DNA of 64,000 nucleotides from Oceanobacillus sp. CFH 90083 (GTDB taxonomy: Bacteria > Bacillota > Bacilli > Bacillales > Amphibacillaceae): positions 310,001 to 374,000 of the forward strand of contig NZ_VIYG01000002.1 of assembly GCF_009389585.1 (NCBI RefSeq), given 5' to 3'. Each line of letters begins with the position of its first letter. Within the stretch, counting starts at the first letter, position 1. Under the pieces are notes generated by a model that worked only from the letters and a program-made list of their open reading frames with translations, ran no database searches and was not told the DNA's origin. Made by a program: the position numbers and the translations under genes. Of this stretch, positions 8,886 through 18,383 are shown piece after piece.

Positions 8886-8897
8886 GCAAACGTTTGC
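8886..8897. promoter_or_regulatory. Operator O2, palindrome GCAAACGTTTGC
   Basis: Second perfect copy, exactly 100 bp from O1 and flanked by the same bases on both sides (TAAC and ATY). The pair brackets the promoter, as in looping repression by LacI-type proteins. Confidence 0.65.
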
Positions 8898-8961
8898 ATT
8901 AAAAGTTAATCCTCTGCTATTTATGCATTCTCTTATTATTCCATACTTACTTTAAAGCTAA

Positions 8962-8991
8962 AAATTGCTGAAGGACAATCATCAGCAATTT
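8962..8991 (-). terminator. Terminator of the mdx operon after lacI
   Basis: Inverted repeat AAATTGCTGA (8962-8971) and TCAGCAATTT (8982-8991) lies 6 bp after the stop codon of the regulator gene at 8997. U-rich sequence follows on the minus strand. Confidence 0.75.
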
Positions 8992-8996
8992 TTTTA

Positions 8997-10016
8997 TTAA
9001 TCCATCAAACGAACCGAATTCCGATAAGCAATTTGGTGCGGAATAATAATTCGTTTCTTGTCTAACATCTGGTTTGTACACATTTGGATAATTGCTTTAG
9101 CCGATTCTGCACCAATCTGAAAAATTTGAATATCCACTGTTGTAAGTGCCGGATGTATAATTTCTGAGAAATAGATATTATTGAAGCTGACCAGAGATAT
9201 ATCTTCCGGAATATGAATGCCATATTCCTCAAATGTGCTAATAACACCTACACTGATTAAATCATCACTAACCACAATGGCATCAGGCTTTACATCAAGC
9301 TCTAAAATTTGCTCAACAGCCTCCCTGCCACCTGATTTTAAAAATTCTGTATGAATAATATGCTTTTCTAAAGGGGAAATACCAGCTTCTTTTAACGCTG
9401 TTTCATATCCTTTTTGCCGATCTATCGTTACTACTAAATCGGCAGCTCCTCCGATAAAAGATATTCGTTTATGACCATTTTCTATCAAATGCTCTGTAAT
9501 ATCTTTCCCTGCTTTTACATTATCGTTATCTACATGGACAATTTCCTCTTGATACTCTAAAGGCTTCCCTACTATAACAAATGGAAAATCTTTTTCTTTT
9601 AAAAAAGAAACAATCGGGTCCTTTAAACGTGAGTAAAGCAAAATAATGCCATCCACATACTTTCCAAGAACCATTCTTTCTATTTCTTCAAACTTTTCCT
9701 GCTCTGTCTGCCCGGAGGAAAGCAACATGGAAAACTGCTGCTTATGAAAATAAGACCCTATTCCTCTTAGAATTTCTGTAAAAAATGGATTTTGCAGCGA
9801 TTTATCTGCCGATGAAGGCATAATAACCCCTATTGTTTTTGTTGATTGGGCAACTAGGTTTCTAGCGGTTAAATTAGGGTGATATCCTAACTCAAGCATT
9901 GCTGCTCTCACTTTTTGTTTCGTCTCCTCACTTATCCTGGAGTTATTGGCAATTACCCGGGATACAGTGGAAGGAGAACATCCTGTAGCCTTTGCTATGT
10001 CTTTAATAGTAACCAT
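8997..10016 (-). CDS. LacI-family regulator of the maltodextrin operon (MalR/MdxR-like)
   Basis: 339-residue repressor: helix-turn-helix VTIKDIAKATGCSPSTVSR at the N-terminus, hinge segment NLTARNLVAQSTKTIGVIM, then a sugar-binding sensor domain with IVHVDNDNVKAGKD and ISLVSFNNIYFSEI. A ribosome site AGAGGGTGA precedes the ATG. It is the last gene of mdxE-mdxF-mdxG-lacI, 73 bp after mdxG. In B. subtilis the corresponding regulator gene stands at the other end of the mdx cluster. It probably binds GCAAACGTTTGC in front of mdxE and releases it on binding maltose or maltodextrin. The name is by context; the paralogue at 7673 is an equally good candidate for the same operators. Confidence 0.87.
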   Translation of the reverse strand: MVTIKDIAKATGCSPSTVSRVIANNSRISEETKQKVRAAMLELGYHPNLTARNLVAQSTKTIGVIMPSSADKSLQNPFFTEILRGIGSYFHKQQFSMLLSSGQTEQEKFEEIERMVLGKYVDGIILLYSRLKDPIVSFLKEKDFPFVIVGKPLEYQEEIVHVDNDNVKAGKDITEHLIENGHKRISFIGGAADLVVTIDRQKGYETALKEAGISPLEKHIIHTEFLKSGGREAVEQILELDVKPDAIVVSDDLISVGVISTFEEYGIHIPEDISLVSFNNIYFSEIIHPALTTVDIQIFQIGAESAKAIIQMCTNQMLDKKRIIIPHQIAYRNSVRLMD

Positions 10017-10089
10017 GTCATCACCCTCTAATCAGCCTATCCATACATATCTAATCATCATTTGCTCGTTATAGAACCTATCCTCTATT

Positions 10090-10929
10090 TTAACCTTTTG
10101 TACCGCCAGAAGCCAGACCAGAAATTAAGAATCTTTGCAAGAATAAATAAATCGTCGCAATTGGAACCGCAATTAATACAGATCCCGCTGCAAATCTAGT
10201 AAAGTTATTGGCAAATTGATCGTTAATAAAATTATACAGCCCCAAAGCCAAAGTATAATTTTCTTCACTGGAAATTACAATGGAAGGGAGCAGGAAATCA
10301 AATAACGGTGCCATAAAATTAAATAAAGCAACTACTGCTAGGATTGGTTTTGCCAGTGGCAGGAGAATACTCCAAAAAATCCTGATAGGGCCGGCTCCAT
10401 CAATTTTAGCCGCTTCATCCAGCTCTTTAGGAATCGTATCAAAATAGCCTTTTACCAGCCAGGCATTAAACGGGATTTGTCCTCCTAAATAAATTAATAT
10501 TAAACCGGTTAAAGAATCTAATAACCCAATCATATTTAAGAAGATGTATAGTGCAACCATCGCCATCATTACAGGGAACATTTGCAGGAGTAAAAAAATA
10601 TACAATCCATTCTTACGCCCTACAAATTTAAACCTTGAAAAAGCATAGGCAACAAATGCCGTCAGAACGACACTTCCAATCGCATTTGCCAAAGCTACAA
10701 TCAGCGAATTTTTATACCATAATAAATAATCACTTTGCGGACTGAACAGCCATTTATAATGTTCCAGCGAAAAATTATCCGGAATGATGCTGGAAGAATA
10801 CAAGCTCGTCCCCTGATTGAGTGACATGCCTATTGTCCAAAGCAGCGGATAGAAAATAATGACGGCAACAATTGCCAGTATCAGATAAATCGCTGTTACT
10901 TCTAATTTTGATTTCGTTTTCGAGCTCAT
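10090..10929 (-). CDS. mdxG: Maltodextrin ABC transporter permease MdxG
   Basis: 279-residue inner-membrane subunit with six predicted helices (about residues 12-34, 75-97, 108-130, 140-160, 190-212 and 245-265). The EAA loop, which contacts the ATPase, is visible as ELDEAAKIDGAGPIRIFWSI at about residue 165. Length and the C-terminus ISGLASGGTKG match MalG/MdxG proteins (278 aa in B. subtilis). Its start codon overlaps the stop of mdxF by one base (TAATG). No ATPase gene lies in the cluster, so the shared ATPase MsmX, known to serve Mdx in B. subtilis, is presumably encoded elsewhere. Confidence 0.92.
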   Translation of the reverse strand: MSSKTKSKLEVTAIYLILAIVAVIIFYPLLWTIGMSLNQGTSLYSSSIIPDNFSLEHYKWLFSPQSDYLLWYKNSLIVALANAIGSVVLTAFVAYAFSRFKFVGRKNGLYIFLLLQMFPVMMAMVALYIFLNMIGLLDSLTGLILIYLGGQIPFNAWLVKGYFDTIPKELDEAAKIDGAGPIRIFWSILLPLAKPILAVVALFNFMAPLFDFLLPSIVISSEENYTLALGLYNFINDQFANNFTRFAAGSVLIAVPIATIYLFLQRFLISGLASGGTKG

Positions 10930-12236
10930 TAAATTTCACCTTCTTCTTTAAAGGATCTTGTTTTTCGGAATTGGTAAAATGCAAAACCAGATACAATTAA
11001 TCCCATGATGATGGAAATAACAGCTGCCATCGAATAGTTATTTGTATCAAATGTCAATTTATATACCCAGGATATCAGAATATCTGTACCGCCGGCATTC
11101 TGTCCGCGCACGGCTGGTCCGCCTTCATTAAATAGATAAATGACATTAAAATTATTAAAGTTTGAAGCGTACTGCATAATTAATAATGGTGCTGTTGCAA
11201 ACATAACATGAGGGAATGTAATACTTTTGAACTTTTGAATCCGTGATGCTCCATCCATGTCGGCAGCTTCATACCAATCTTTTGAAATGCTTTGCAATAT
11301 TCCGGTAAACAAAGCAAAAATAAAAGGAAATCCAAGCCATGTTTGTATCGCAATAATTGCTATCCGGCTATACAAAGGATCACTTAGCCAGGATATCCCC
11401 TCTCCTCCAAATAAAGGAATGATAATATCTCTGTTAATCGCTCCAAAATCATCATTAAACATTGCTGCAAATACTAGAATCGTTACAAATGCCGGAACAG
11501 CCCACGGCAAAATCAAAATCGTTCTGATTAACTTTTTAAACCTCACTCTTTCATCATTTACCAGAACTGCCAAAAAGAAACCCAGAGCAATCTGTAATGT
11601 TGTTGCTACTACTGTCCAGACAATGGTCCAAACAAAAACACTAAGGAAGGTTTCCTGCCAGATAGGCACTGTAAACAAGCTCTTGAAATTATCCAACCCT
11701 ACCCAATCTACTAAATTACGGGGAGGAGAGTGATATAAATCATAATTTGTAAATGCTAATAGTAAAGAAAACAGCAATGGAAAAATAACGACAAAAATCA
11801 TTAAGAATAGACCAGGGAAGGTAATTATATAAGGAAATGCATAATCATACACTTCTTTAATAACCTGTTTAAATCCTAAAGGTACCCAGCCTTTTTTTAT
11901 TTTTTTTGCCTGTTTTCTTGCATCGAGTACATTAAATACATAAAGTGTAATTGCTATTACTGAAACAATTAAAGACAGTACACCCAGCACGAGTAATCGT
12001 ATCGAGTGATCTGTTCCCGGAATAGTTCCTAACGTGCGCAAACCCCAAAGCCCATAATTTAACGCATCTAGAAATGCGAGAAGGAAAACTCCTTCCATAA
12101 AAATAAATATACTTCCTTTTAAAAATCTACGGTTATATAACTGACCTAACCCGGCAAATAATATTGACAAAACGGTAGCAGTATTAGGGTTATGTTTATG
12201 AAAATTCTTTTTCGGCTGCTTTTTTGGAGTAGACAA
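10929..12236 (-). CDS. mdxF: Maltodextrin ABC transporter permease MdxF
   Basis: 435-residue permease, the same length as B. subtilis MdxF. An extra N-terminal membrane region (about residues 18-105, with ILFAGLGQLYNRRFLKGS) precedes the usual six-helix permease core, which starts near FPYIITFPGLFLM. The EAA loop reads DWYEAADMDGASRIQKFKSI at about residue 330. The start codon is TTG at 12236, with GGAGG 7 bp upstream. It pairs with MdxG to form the channel for maltodextrins bound by MdxE. A hairpin between mdxE and mdxF probably lowers permease expression relative to the binding protein. Confidence 0.92.
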   Translation of the reverse strand: MSTPKKQPKKNFHKHNPNTATVLSILFAGLGQLYNRRFLKGSIFIFMEGVFLLAFLDALNYGLWGLRTLGTIPGTDHSIRLLVLGVLSLIVSVIAITLYVFNVLDARKQAKKIKKGWVPLGFKQVIKEVYDYAFPYIITFPGLFLMIFVVIFPLLFSLLLAFTNYDLYHSPPRNLVDWVGLDNFKSLFTVPIWQETFLSVFVWTIVWTVVATTLQIALGFFLAVLVNDERVRFKKLIRTILILPWAVPAFVTILVFAAMFNDDFGAINRDIIIPLFGGEGISWLSDPLYSRIAIIAIQTWLGFPFIFALFTGILQSISKDWYEAADMDGASRIQKFKSITFPHVMFATAPLLIMQYASNFNNFNVIYLFNEGGPAVRGQNAGGTDILISWVYKLTFDTNNYSMAAVISIIMGLIVSGFAFYQFRKTRSFKEEGEI

Positions 12237-12320
12237 TCTTACCCCTCCTTCAACTTTAACTTAACTGTATATGAAATAATCAAGATTTTTAAGAGTTTCT
12301 GTTTCCTCGAGAATCAGTAA

Positions 12321-12353
12321 ATTAAAAAGAGGAGAAAGACTCCTCTTTTTAAT
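12321..12353 (-). terminator. Intra-operon hairpin between mdxE and mdxF
   Basis: Perfect 14-bp inverted repeat (ATTAAAAAGAGGAG at 12321-12334, complement at 12340-12353) with a 5-nt loop, abutting the mdxE stop codon. The T-rich arm suits a partial terminator or a 3' stabiliser, a common device for making binding protein in excess over permeases. Confidence 0.75.
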
Positions 12354-13621
12354 TAATTTCCTCCACCGCCAGCTTGTATGTTTGTATTGATCTGGTCCAC
12401 AGCTTCTTCCAATACTTCTCTGGCATCTTCACCTTCAGCCAGGAACTGTAATGCATTTTGCATTGGCTCCCAAACCTGAGCCATTTCCGGAGCACTCGGC
12501 ATTGGAACGCCAAATTGAATTTGCCCAGCAAAGTCAGCATACATTGGATCTTCAATACTATTTAAAGCCTCTTCATTTGGAGGAAGCTCTCCGGCAATAT
12601 CATAATAAGTCTGCTGATTCTCTTCGTTTGTAATAAACATAGCTAAATCTTGAGCCCAATCTTTATTTTCTGAGTAATAAGATATCATCCAGGATTTAAC
12701 ACCTACGAATGTAGAACTTGGTTCTCCATTAATTTGTGGAAAAGGTGCAAATGCTAAATTATCTCCCAAAGCGCTTTCATAAACAGGAATACTCCAAGGT
12801 CCATTAATAACTGCACCTATTTTTCCTTCTGTGAACAAGCCGTCGATTACATCTGCAGTTGTAGCTGCCGGGATTTTACCAGAACCAAAAAATTCTTGAT
12901 AGAACTCTCCACCTTCAATCGCACCATCATTCGCTAAACCGACATCTGTAACATCATAATCACCGGCTTCTCCCCCAAATATATATCCTCCATAATTAAC
13001 CAAGAATGGGTAAGAAAAATAGAAATCATTTGGCCTCATTAAAAATCCATATTCGTCATTAGAAGCATCCGTATGTTCTTCCAATATTCCTAAAACATCT
13101 TCCATTGTTTCCGGTGCTTCACTAACAATGCTAGTGTTATAAAAAAGACCATATGTTTCAATAACTGCAGGTAATCCATATATATTTGTTTCATCATCAT
13201 AAGTGTAAGTAACAGCATCTACTGCTGCATCTACATATCTATTTAATTCTTCATCCGTAACATCAAGAGGCTCCGCTAATCCTTGCGCAACAATATTTCC
13301 AATCTGGTCATGGGGCTGATAGAATAAATCTGGCCCATTCCCTTCAGGTCCGGCTAATGATAATTGCTGTAATTGATCAACCATTGGTCGTCCTTCCACT
13401 TTAACTGAAATACCTTCTTGTTCTTCGTATTTCTCCACAATCTTATTAATGGCATCCATCTGTTCATCCTGATCATTCATCCAAATCACTAATTCTTCCG
13501 GCTTCTCAGCTTCACCGCCGGCACTTTCCTCTCCTGGTTCTTCTCTATCAGGTGCACATGCTCCTAAAACTAGAATAAATAGTAAAGAAATTAACGCCAA
13601 GAAACGAACTTTCCCTTTCAT
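12353..13621 (-). CDS. mdxE: Maltodextrin-binding lipoprotein MdxE
   Basis: 422-residue solute-binding protein anchored to the outer face of the membrane. The lipoprotein signal is MKGKVRFLALISLLFILVLG followed by a lipobox cysteine at residue 22, then an acidic linker rich in E and G. The mature part has MalE-family motifs: a WMNDQDEQ segment at about residue 48, GPDLFYQPHDQIGN at about residue 100, and AVINGPWSIPVYE at about residue 278. The ATG at 13621 has AGGAG 8 bp upstream; the open frame to 13666 runs through the operator and is not coding. It is first in the operon and preceded by a clear promoter and operator. Confidence 0.92.
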   Translation of the reverse strand: MKGKVRFLALISLLFILVLGACAPDREEPGEESAGGEAEKPEELVIWMNDQDEQMDAINKIVEKYEEQEGISVKVEGRPMVDQLQQLSLAGPEGNGPDLFYQPHDQIGNIVAQGLAEPLDVTDEELNRYVDAAVDAVTYTYDDETNIYGLPAVIETYGLFYNTSIVSEAPETMEDVLGILEEHTDASNDEYGFLMRPNDFYFSYPFLVNYGGYIFGGEAGDYDVTDVGLANDGAIEGGEFYQEFFGSGKIPAATTADVIDGLFTEGKIGAVINGPWSIPVYESALGDNLAFAPFPQINGEPSSTFVGVKSWMISYYSENKDWAQDLAMFITNEENQQTYYDIAGELPPNEEALNSIEDPMYADFAGQIQFGVPMPSAPEMAQVWEPMQNALQFLAEGEDAREVLEEAVDQINTNIQAGGGGN

Positions 13622-13652
13622 TTCCCCAACTCCTCTTTGTTTTTTTAGTTGC

Positions 13653-13664
13653 GCAAACGTTTGC
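13653..13664. promoter_or_regulatory. mdxE operator, palindrome GCAAACGTTTGC
   Basis: Third perfect copy of the palindrome, 18 bp past the mdxE -10 box and about 30 bp before the start codon. The position relative to the promoter is almost the same as O1 at 8786, which suggests a shared repression mechanism. It also fits the CcpA site pattern except at the last base. Confidence 0.75.
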
Positions 13665-13682
13665 ACAACATGTACAAAAATT

Positions 13683-13711
13683 ATTCTAATCTATTTAATC
13701 TTTTTTTGCAA
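13683..13711 (-). promoter_or_regulatory. mdxE promoter
   Basis: TTGCAA (13706-13711) and TAGAAT (13683-13688) on the minus strand with a 17-bp spacer, close to the sigma-A consensus. Confidence 0.7.
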
Positions 13712-13738
13712 GGGGTTTCATTATTTTTATTTTTTCTC

Positions 13739-13768
13739 TTGACTTATTGAATTTAATCTGCAAATAAT
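13739..13768 (+). promoter_or_regulatory. Promoter of the amylase gene
   Basis: TTGACT at 13739-13744 and AATAAT at 13763-13768, five of six matches each, with an 18-bp spacer. Transcription would start near 13775 and run into the hairpin at 13822 before reaching the gene. Confidence 0.55.
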
Positions 13769-13776
13769 AGATTTAA

Positions 13777-15651
<1,875 letters not shown>

Positions 15652-15657
15652 CCCTTT

Positions 15658-15704
15658 AACCAGTGAAGGTACAGCTATGTCAGCTTACTTCACTGGTTTT
15701 TTAC
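15658..15704 (+). terminator. Terminator after the amylase gene
   Basis: AACCAGTGAAG (15658-15668) pairs with CTTCACTGGTT (15688-15698), and a T run follows. It lies right behind the stop codon. Confidence 0.88.
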
Positions 15705-15820
15705 TTTATTCACAGCAAAAAAAGAAAGAAAACGAAATACTGCCTTCTGTATATAAAGGAGCATGTTACCTTTTTTGCAGCACGCCCCTTACTATTTTTC
15801 TTATCAAGGCATTTTATGTT

Positions 15821-17032
15821 TTAATTATGGTCATTCTCCAATTGCTGCTGAATAGACTCTAATTGCTCTGAAGTAAGGTCTGTTGCCTGCATAATCTCAG
15901 TATAATCGATCCCTTGTTTTATCATTATTAGCGCTATTTGTTTTGTTCTTTTCTCCAATGCAGATTCAGCTTCCATTCTTCTGTTCTCTTCTTCTTTTCT
16001 TTTGCTCTCTTCTTCTTTTCTTTTGCTCTCTTCTTCTTTTCTTCTGTTCTCTGCCTCTTTGCACTTTACTTCTGCTTCTTGCATTTTAATCTCTATTCCA
16101 TTTTTCTGTTTTTTCAGTTCTTCCATTTCCTGTTCTAACTGTTCCCGGTCCAGAAGCTTGGATTGCTCATCTAAAATTTGCTTCAAGCGCGCTTCATATG
16201 CCAGGCGTTCTTCTTTTGTCCGGCTCAAATCTTCCCAGACACGCATCGCAACATTTAATGTTTTATCCACCATCGCAATCTCCCCCAATTCTTGATAAAT
16301 ATCATCGTAGAAATGATTCTTTCGTTGGTCTACGGTTCCCAGCAGCAGCAACCAGCGGGTTAAGACATCTTCCCATGGATTGAGCTGATTCTTCTTCCAG
16401 GCAGTGATTAATTTGGGAATCTCTACAAAATGAAATTCAATTCTATCTGTTAATGGATATTTCTGCTCCATTTCATATAAACGGAAAATATTATGAAAGG
16501 CGTCCGTTTCCTTCAACAAATCAAAATGCATGATGTTAATACTGATAACAGGGTACAATGCCTTATAATTCTGCCCTTCTTTCAACTGTTCCGAAAAAAT
16601 TCGTGACCAATAATATAAAGCTCTATTAACCATATTATACTCATTGTTAATTTGGATTTCTATATTTACAATTTCTTTATTCTCTGTCTCAATAAGAAGA
16701 TCCAGCCTGGATTTTTTATCCTCTTCATACTCACCGCCGATTTCAATATTTTGAAAGAATAGCAGCTGAATCGGACTTCTTCCTGACTTTGCTAAAATCG
16801 CATTGAGAAAGACGATTGTAATGTCTTTATTCTTCTCATTCCCAAACAATTGTTTAAATGCAAAGTCCACTTTTAAGTCCATTAATTGAACGTCTGGTAT
16901 TCCGTGCAACGCTTTCTCAGTTCGATTTTTTCTTCTTTGATATTTAATGTATGATTTGGGAAGATCTTCTTGTACATATAAAGAGGTAGTTTCTGGTGAA
17001 GAATATACTTTATGGAGGCAAATTCGGGGCAT
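15821..17032 (-). CDS. Rpn-family PD-(D/E)XK nuclease (putative transposase-related)
   Basis: 403-residue member of the recombination-promoting nuclease (Rpn) / PD-(D/E)XK transposase-like family. The typical start is VDFAFKQLFGNEKNKDI at about residue 55. The nuclease core follows, with Asp in RLDLLIET and the E-x-Q variant in VNIEIQINNEYNM at about residues 113-130, then YWSRIFSEQLKEGQNY. The C-terminal third is a charged coiled coil carrying three near-identical 7-residue repeats of the type KRKEEES, then a conserved tail ending in an LESIQQQLENDHN segment. Rpn proteins are usually about 300 aa, so the N-terminal extension and repeat region make this one long. The ATG at 17032 has AAAGGA upstream. 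No inverted repeats marking a transposon are visible; it looks like a single-gene accessory locus. Confidence 0.82.
   Translation of the reverse strand: MPRICLHKVYSSPETTSLYVQEDLPKSYIKYQRRKNRTEKALHGIPDVQLMDLKVDFAFKQLFGNEKNKDITIVFLNAILAKSGRSPIQLLFFQNIEIGGEYEEDKKSRLDLLIETENKEIVNIEIQINNEYNMVNRALYYWSRIFSEQLKEGQNYKALYPVISINIMHFDLLKETDAFHNIFRLYEMEQKYPLTDRIEFHFVEIPKLITAWKKNQLNPWEDVLTRWLLLLGTVDQRKNHFYDDIYQELGEIAMVDKTLNVAMRVWEDLSRTKEERLAYEARLKQILDEQSKLLDREQLEQEMEELKKQKNGIEIKMQEAEVKCKEAENRRKEEESKRKEEESKRKEEENRRMEAESALEKRTKQIALIMIKQGIDYTEIMQATDLTSEQLESIQQQLENDHN
15981..16043 (-). repeat. Three 21-bp tandem repeats inside the Rpn gene
   Basis: Units 15981-16001, 16002-16022 and 16023-16043. The second and third are identical and the first differs at two or three bases; degenerate units flank them. 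They encode the 7-residue coiled-coil repeat and keep frame, so copy number can change without breaking the gene. Confidence 0.9.
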
Positions 17033-17219
17033 AAAAACACATCCTTTTATTATTATGAGGCAGGTTTCTAAGGTGAGCACCTAATCACATTATACCGATC
17101 AAACGTTCTGTTGTCGAGATGTTTTTATTTAATAACACATCTTTATTTCTCTTTTTATGGCTACATCGAACCTATATATACATATCCACTCCATTTCTAA
17201 TGAAACAGTATATTAACTG

Positions 17220-17354
17220 CAATACCAGTCAGAAGCTGCCGTTCGTTTCAGCATGGAGGCACCATTAGAAAACTCGGTTGTCACCAAGCCTTTAGATGAC
17301 AAGCTTAGCTGGGACTGGGGTTGCGATTATGCAGTAAGAAAGTTTCTTTCTTAA
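17220..17354 (+). pseudogene. Possible remnant of an unidentified gene
   Basis: An open frame of 44 codons, with an ATG at 17253, encodes a peptide of coding-like composition containing RFSMEAPLENSVV and KLSWDWGCDYAVRKFL. There is no ribosome site and no family was recognised. It sits between the Rpn gene and the small gene at 17422, in a stretch that otherwise holds nothing clear. A hairpin, TGCAGT and ACTGCA with A/G- and T/C-rich inner arms, overlaps its end at about 17330-17360. It may be chance. Confidence 0.25.
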
Positions 17355-17421
17355 CTGCAAACAAATTCTATCTTCAATATGATATTATAGGAGTAAACGA
17401 CCTATTAGAAGGAGTATCGCC

Positions 17422-17568
17422 ATGAAAGTAAAAATGAATGTACAAACAGCCTATCACGGTGATTTATTACGTGCCGGGAAGGAATATGAAATTGATGAGG
17501 AGACAGCAAAACGCTGGATTACCAGCAGGCTTGCTGAGGAAGCACAGGCAAACTCAGAAGATGAATAA
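17422..17568 (+). CDS. Small conserved-type hypothetical protein (48 aa)
   Basis: 48-residue acidic protein: MKVKMNVQTAYHGDLLRAG, then KEYEIDEETAKRWI, then a tail ending ANSEDE. A strong ribosome site AGAAGGAG stands 7 bp before the ATG. The pattern of a short beta segment followed by an E-x-D-E-E-T-A-K-R-W helix resembles small phage-related proteins that sit near head genes, and similar short proteins are found in Bacillaceae. No catalytic residues are visible. The next small gene begins 12 bp later, so the two are probably co-transcribed. Function unknown. Confidence 0.65.
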   Translation: MKVKMNVQTAYHGDLLRAGKEYEIDEETAKRWITSRLAEEAQANSEDE

Positions 17569-17580
17569 ACAGGTGCAATA

Positions 17581-17784
17581 ATGAAGAAAAAACAAAGCTT
17601 TCTTGCTAAACTTATTTTCTCGATTATCTTTGTTATTCCATTACTATCTTTTTTAAGTGCTGAAAATCTGTATGTATGTTATATTGGTCTGATTATTTGG
17701 GTTCCACTTTGCATTTTTGTGATCCAGCCTTGGATTATCGCAGATTTTAAGACAGATAAAGAAAACTTGGTATTCGCCCATTAA
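17581..17784 (+). CDS. Small two-helix membrane protein, hypothetical
   Basis: 67 residues with a basic start (MKKKQSF) and two hydrophobic helices at about residues 10-26 and 29-52. No family recognised. The ribosome site is weak (AGGTG 7 bp before the ATG). The last few codons and the stop codon lie inside a copy of an interspersed repeat that also occurs at 41632, so the original C-terminus was probably replaced when the repeat inserted. Expression is plausible from the gene at 17422. Confidence 0.5.
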   Translation: MKKKQSFLAKLIFSIIFVIPLLSFLSAENLYVCYIGLIIWVPLCIFVIQPWIIADFKTDKENLVFAH

Positions 17785-17835
17785 AACCCTGCACTTATAC
17801 TTTTTTCCTTAGATTCTTTATGCTTTCTTAAAGTG
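17758..17835. repeat. Interspersed intergenic repeat, copy A (internally deleted)
   Basis: Shares AAAGAAAACTTGG, TTCGCC, CTTATACTTTTTTCC plus TTAGATTCTTT, and CTTAAAGTG, in the same order, with 41632-41725. Copy A lacks about 15 bp of the central hairpin region. It lies over the end of the 67-aa gene. Confidence 0.75.
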
Positions 17836-17843
17836 CAAAGAAC

Positions 17844-17875
17844 AGCCCGTCTGCATATCCAAAGACAGACGGGCT
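17844..17875. terminator. Terminator hairpin between small gene and ferredoxin
   Basis: Perfect 10-bp stem AGCCCGTCTG (17844-17853) and CAGACGGGCT (17866-17875) between convergent genes. The T run is weak on both strands, so it could serve either. Confidence 0.6.
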
Positions 17876-17906
17876 ATTTCTATGAAGCTTCCTCATTGAA
17901 AAGTAT

Positions 17907-18146
17907 TTACCTGTTTGCAAAAAATTCTTCTGCTTCTTCTAAATACTTCTCTTGATCCGGAGTTAAATCGTACTCCTCTTCAATTGCGGATACCGGGCAA
18001 ACTGCTTTGCACGCGCCGCAATCAATACAAATATCAGGATCAATATAAAATTGCTTGATACCTTCTTCTATACAATCAACAGGACAAACACTGACGCATT
18101 CCCCTGCTTTTTCACCTCTGCATGGATCCAGAATAACAAAAGCCAT
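17907..18146 (-). CDS. Ferredoxin with two iron-sulfur cluster motifs
   Basis: 79-residue electron carrier. The first cluster motif runs over DPCRGEKAGECVSVCPVDC, with the Cys-x7-Cys-x3-Cys-Pro spacing of 7-iron ([3Fe-4S]/[4Fe-4S]) ferredoxins and an extra cysteine; the second is CIDCGACKAVCPVSAI, a standard C-x2-C-x2-C-x3-CP motif. The acidic tail (DLTPDQEKYLEEAEEFF) is usual in Bacillus ferredoxins. GGAGGG precedes the ATG. It is a single gene, with about 240 bp of mostly AT-rich DNA on its 5' side that also holds the end of ptsG transcription. Redox partner unknown. Confidence 0.9.
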   Translation of the reverse strand: MAFVILDPCRGEKAGECVSVCPVDCIEEGIKQFYIDPDICIDCGACKAVCPVSAIEEEYDLTPDQEKYLEEAEEFFANR

Positions 18147-18383
18147 GGAAAGAAAACCCTCCTTACATGATTAACATGATTCACCTTAAATGATAAGGGT
18201 TTTATAGAATGAAGTAAACTGTTTCACCTTTATATTATGTGTAATTTCTGTGAAAAACGAAACTTTATTTAGCGGATTTATATTTTAACCTGCAGATACT
18301 GGTTAGGTTAATCAAACTAGTTACCAGGTATTATCAAGGGTTTTCCTGTATGCTAATATAGTATTTTCGCAGCTCAGACACCT

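Noticed and set aside
11257-11733. 158-codon open frame opposite mdxF
   Set aside because: It is antisense to a strongly supported membrane protein gene, has no ribosome site and its sequence matches no family; it reflects the composition of the other strand.
17330-17363. Hairpin after the gene remnant as a terminator
   Set aside because: The stem is good but no T run follows on either strand.
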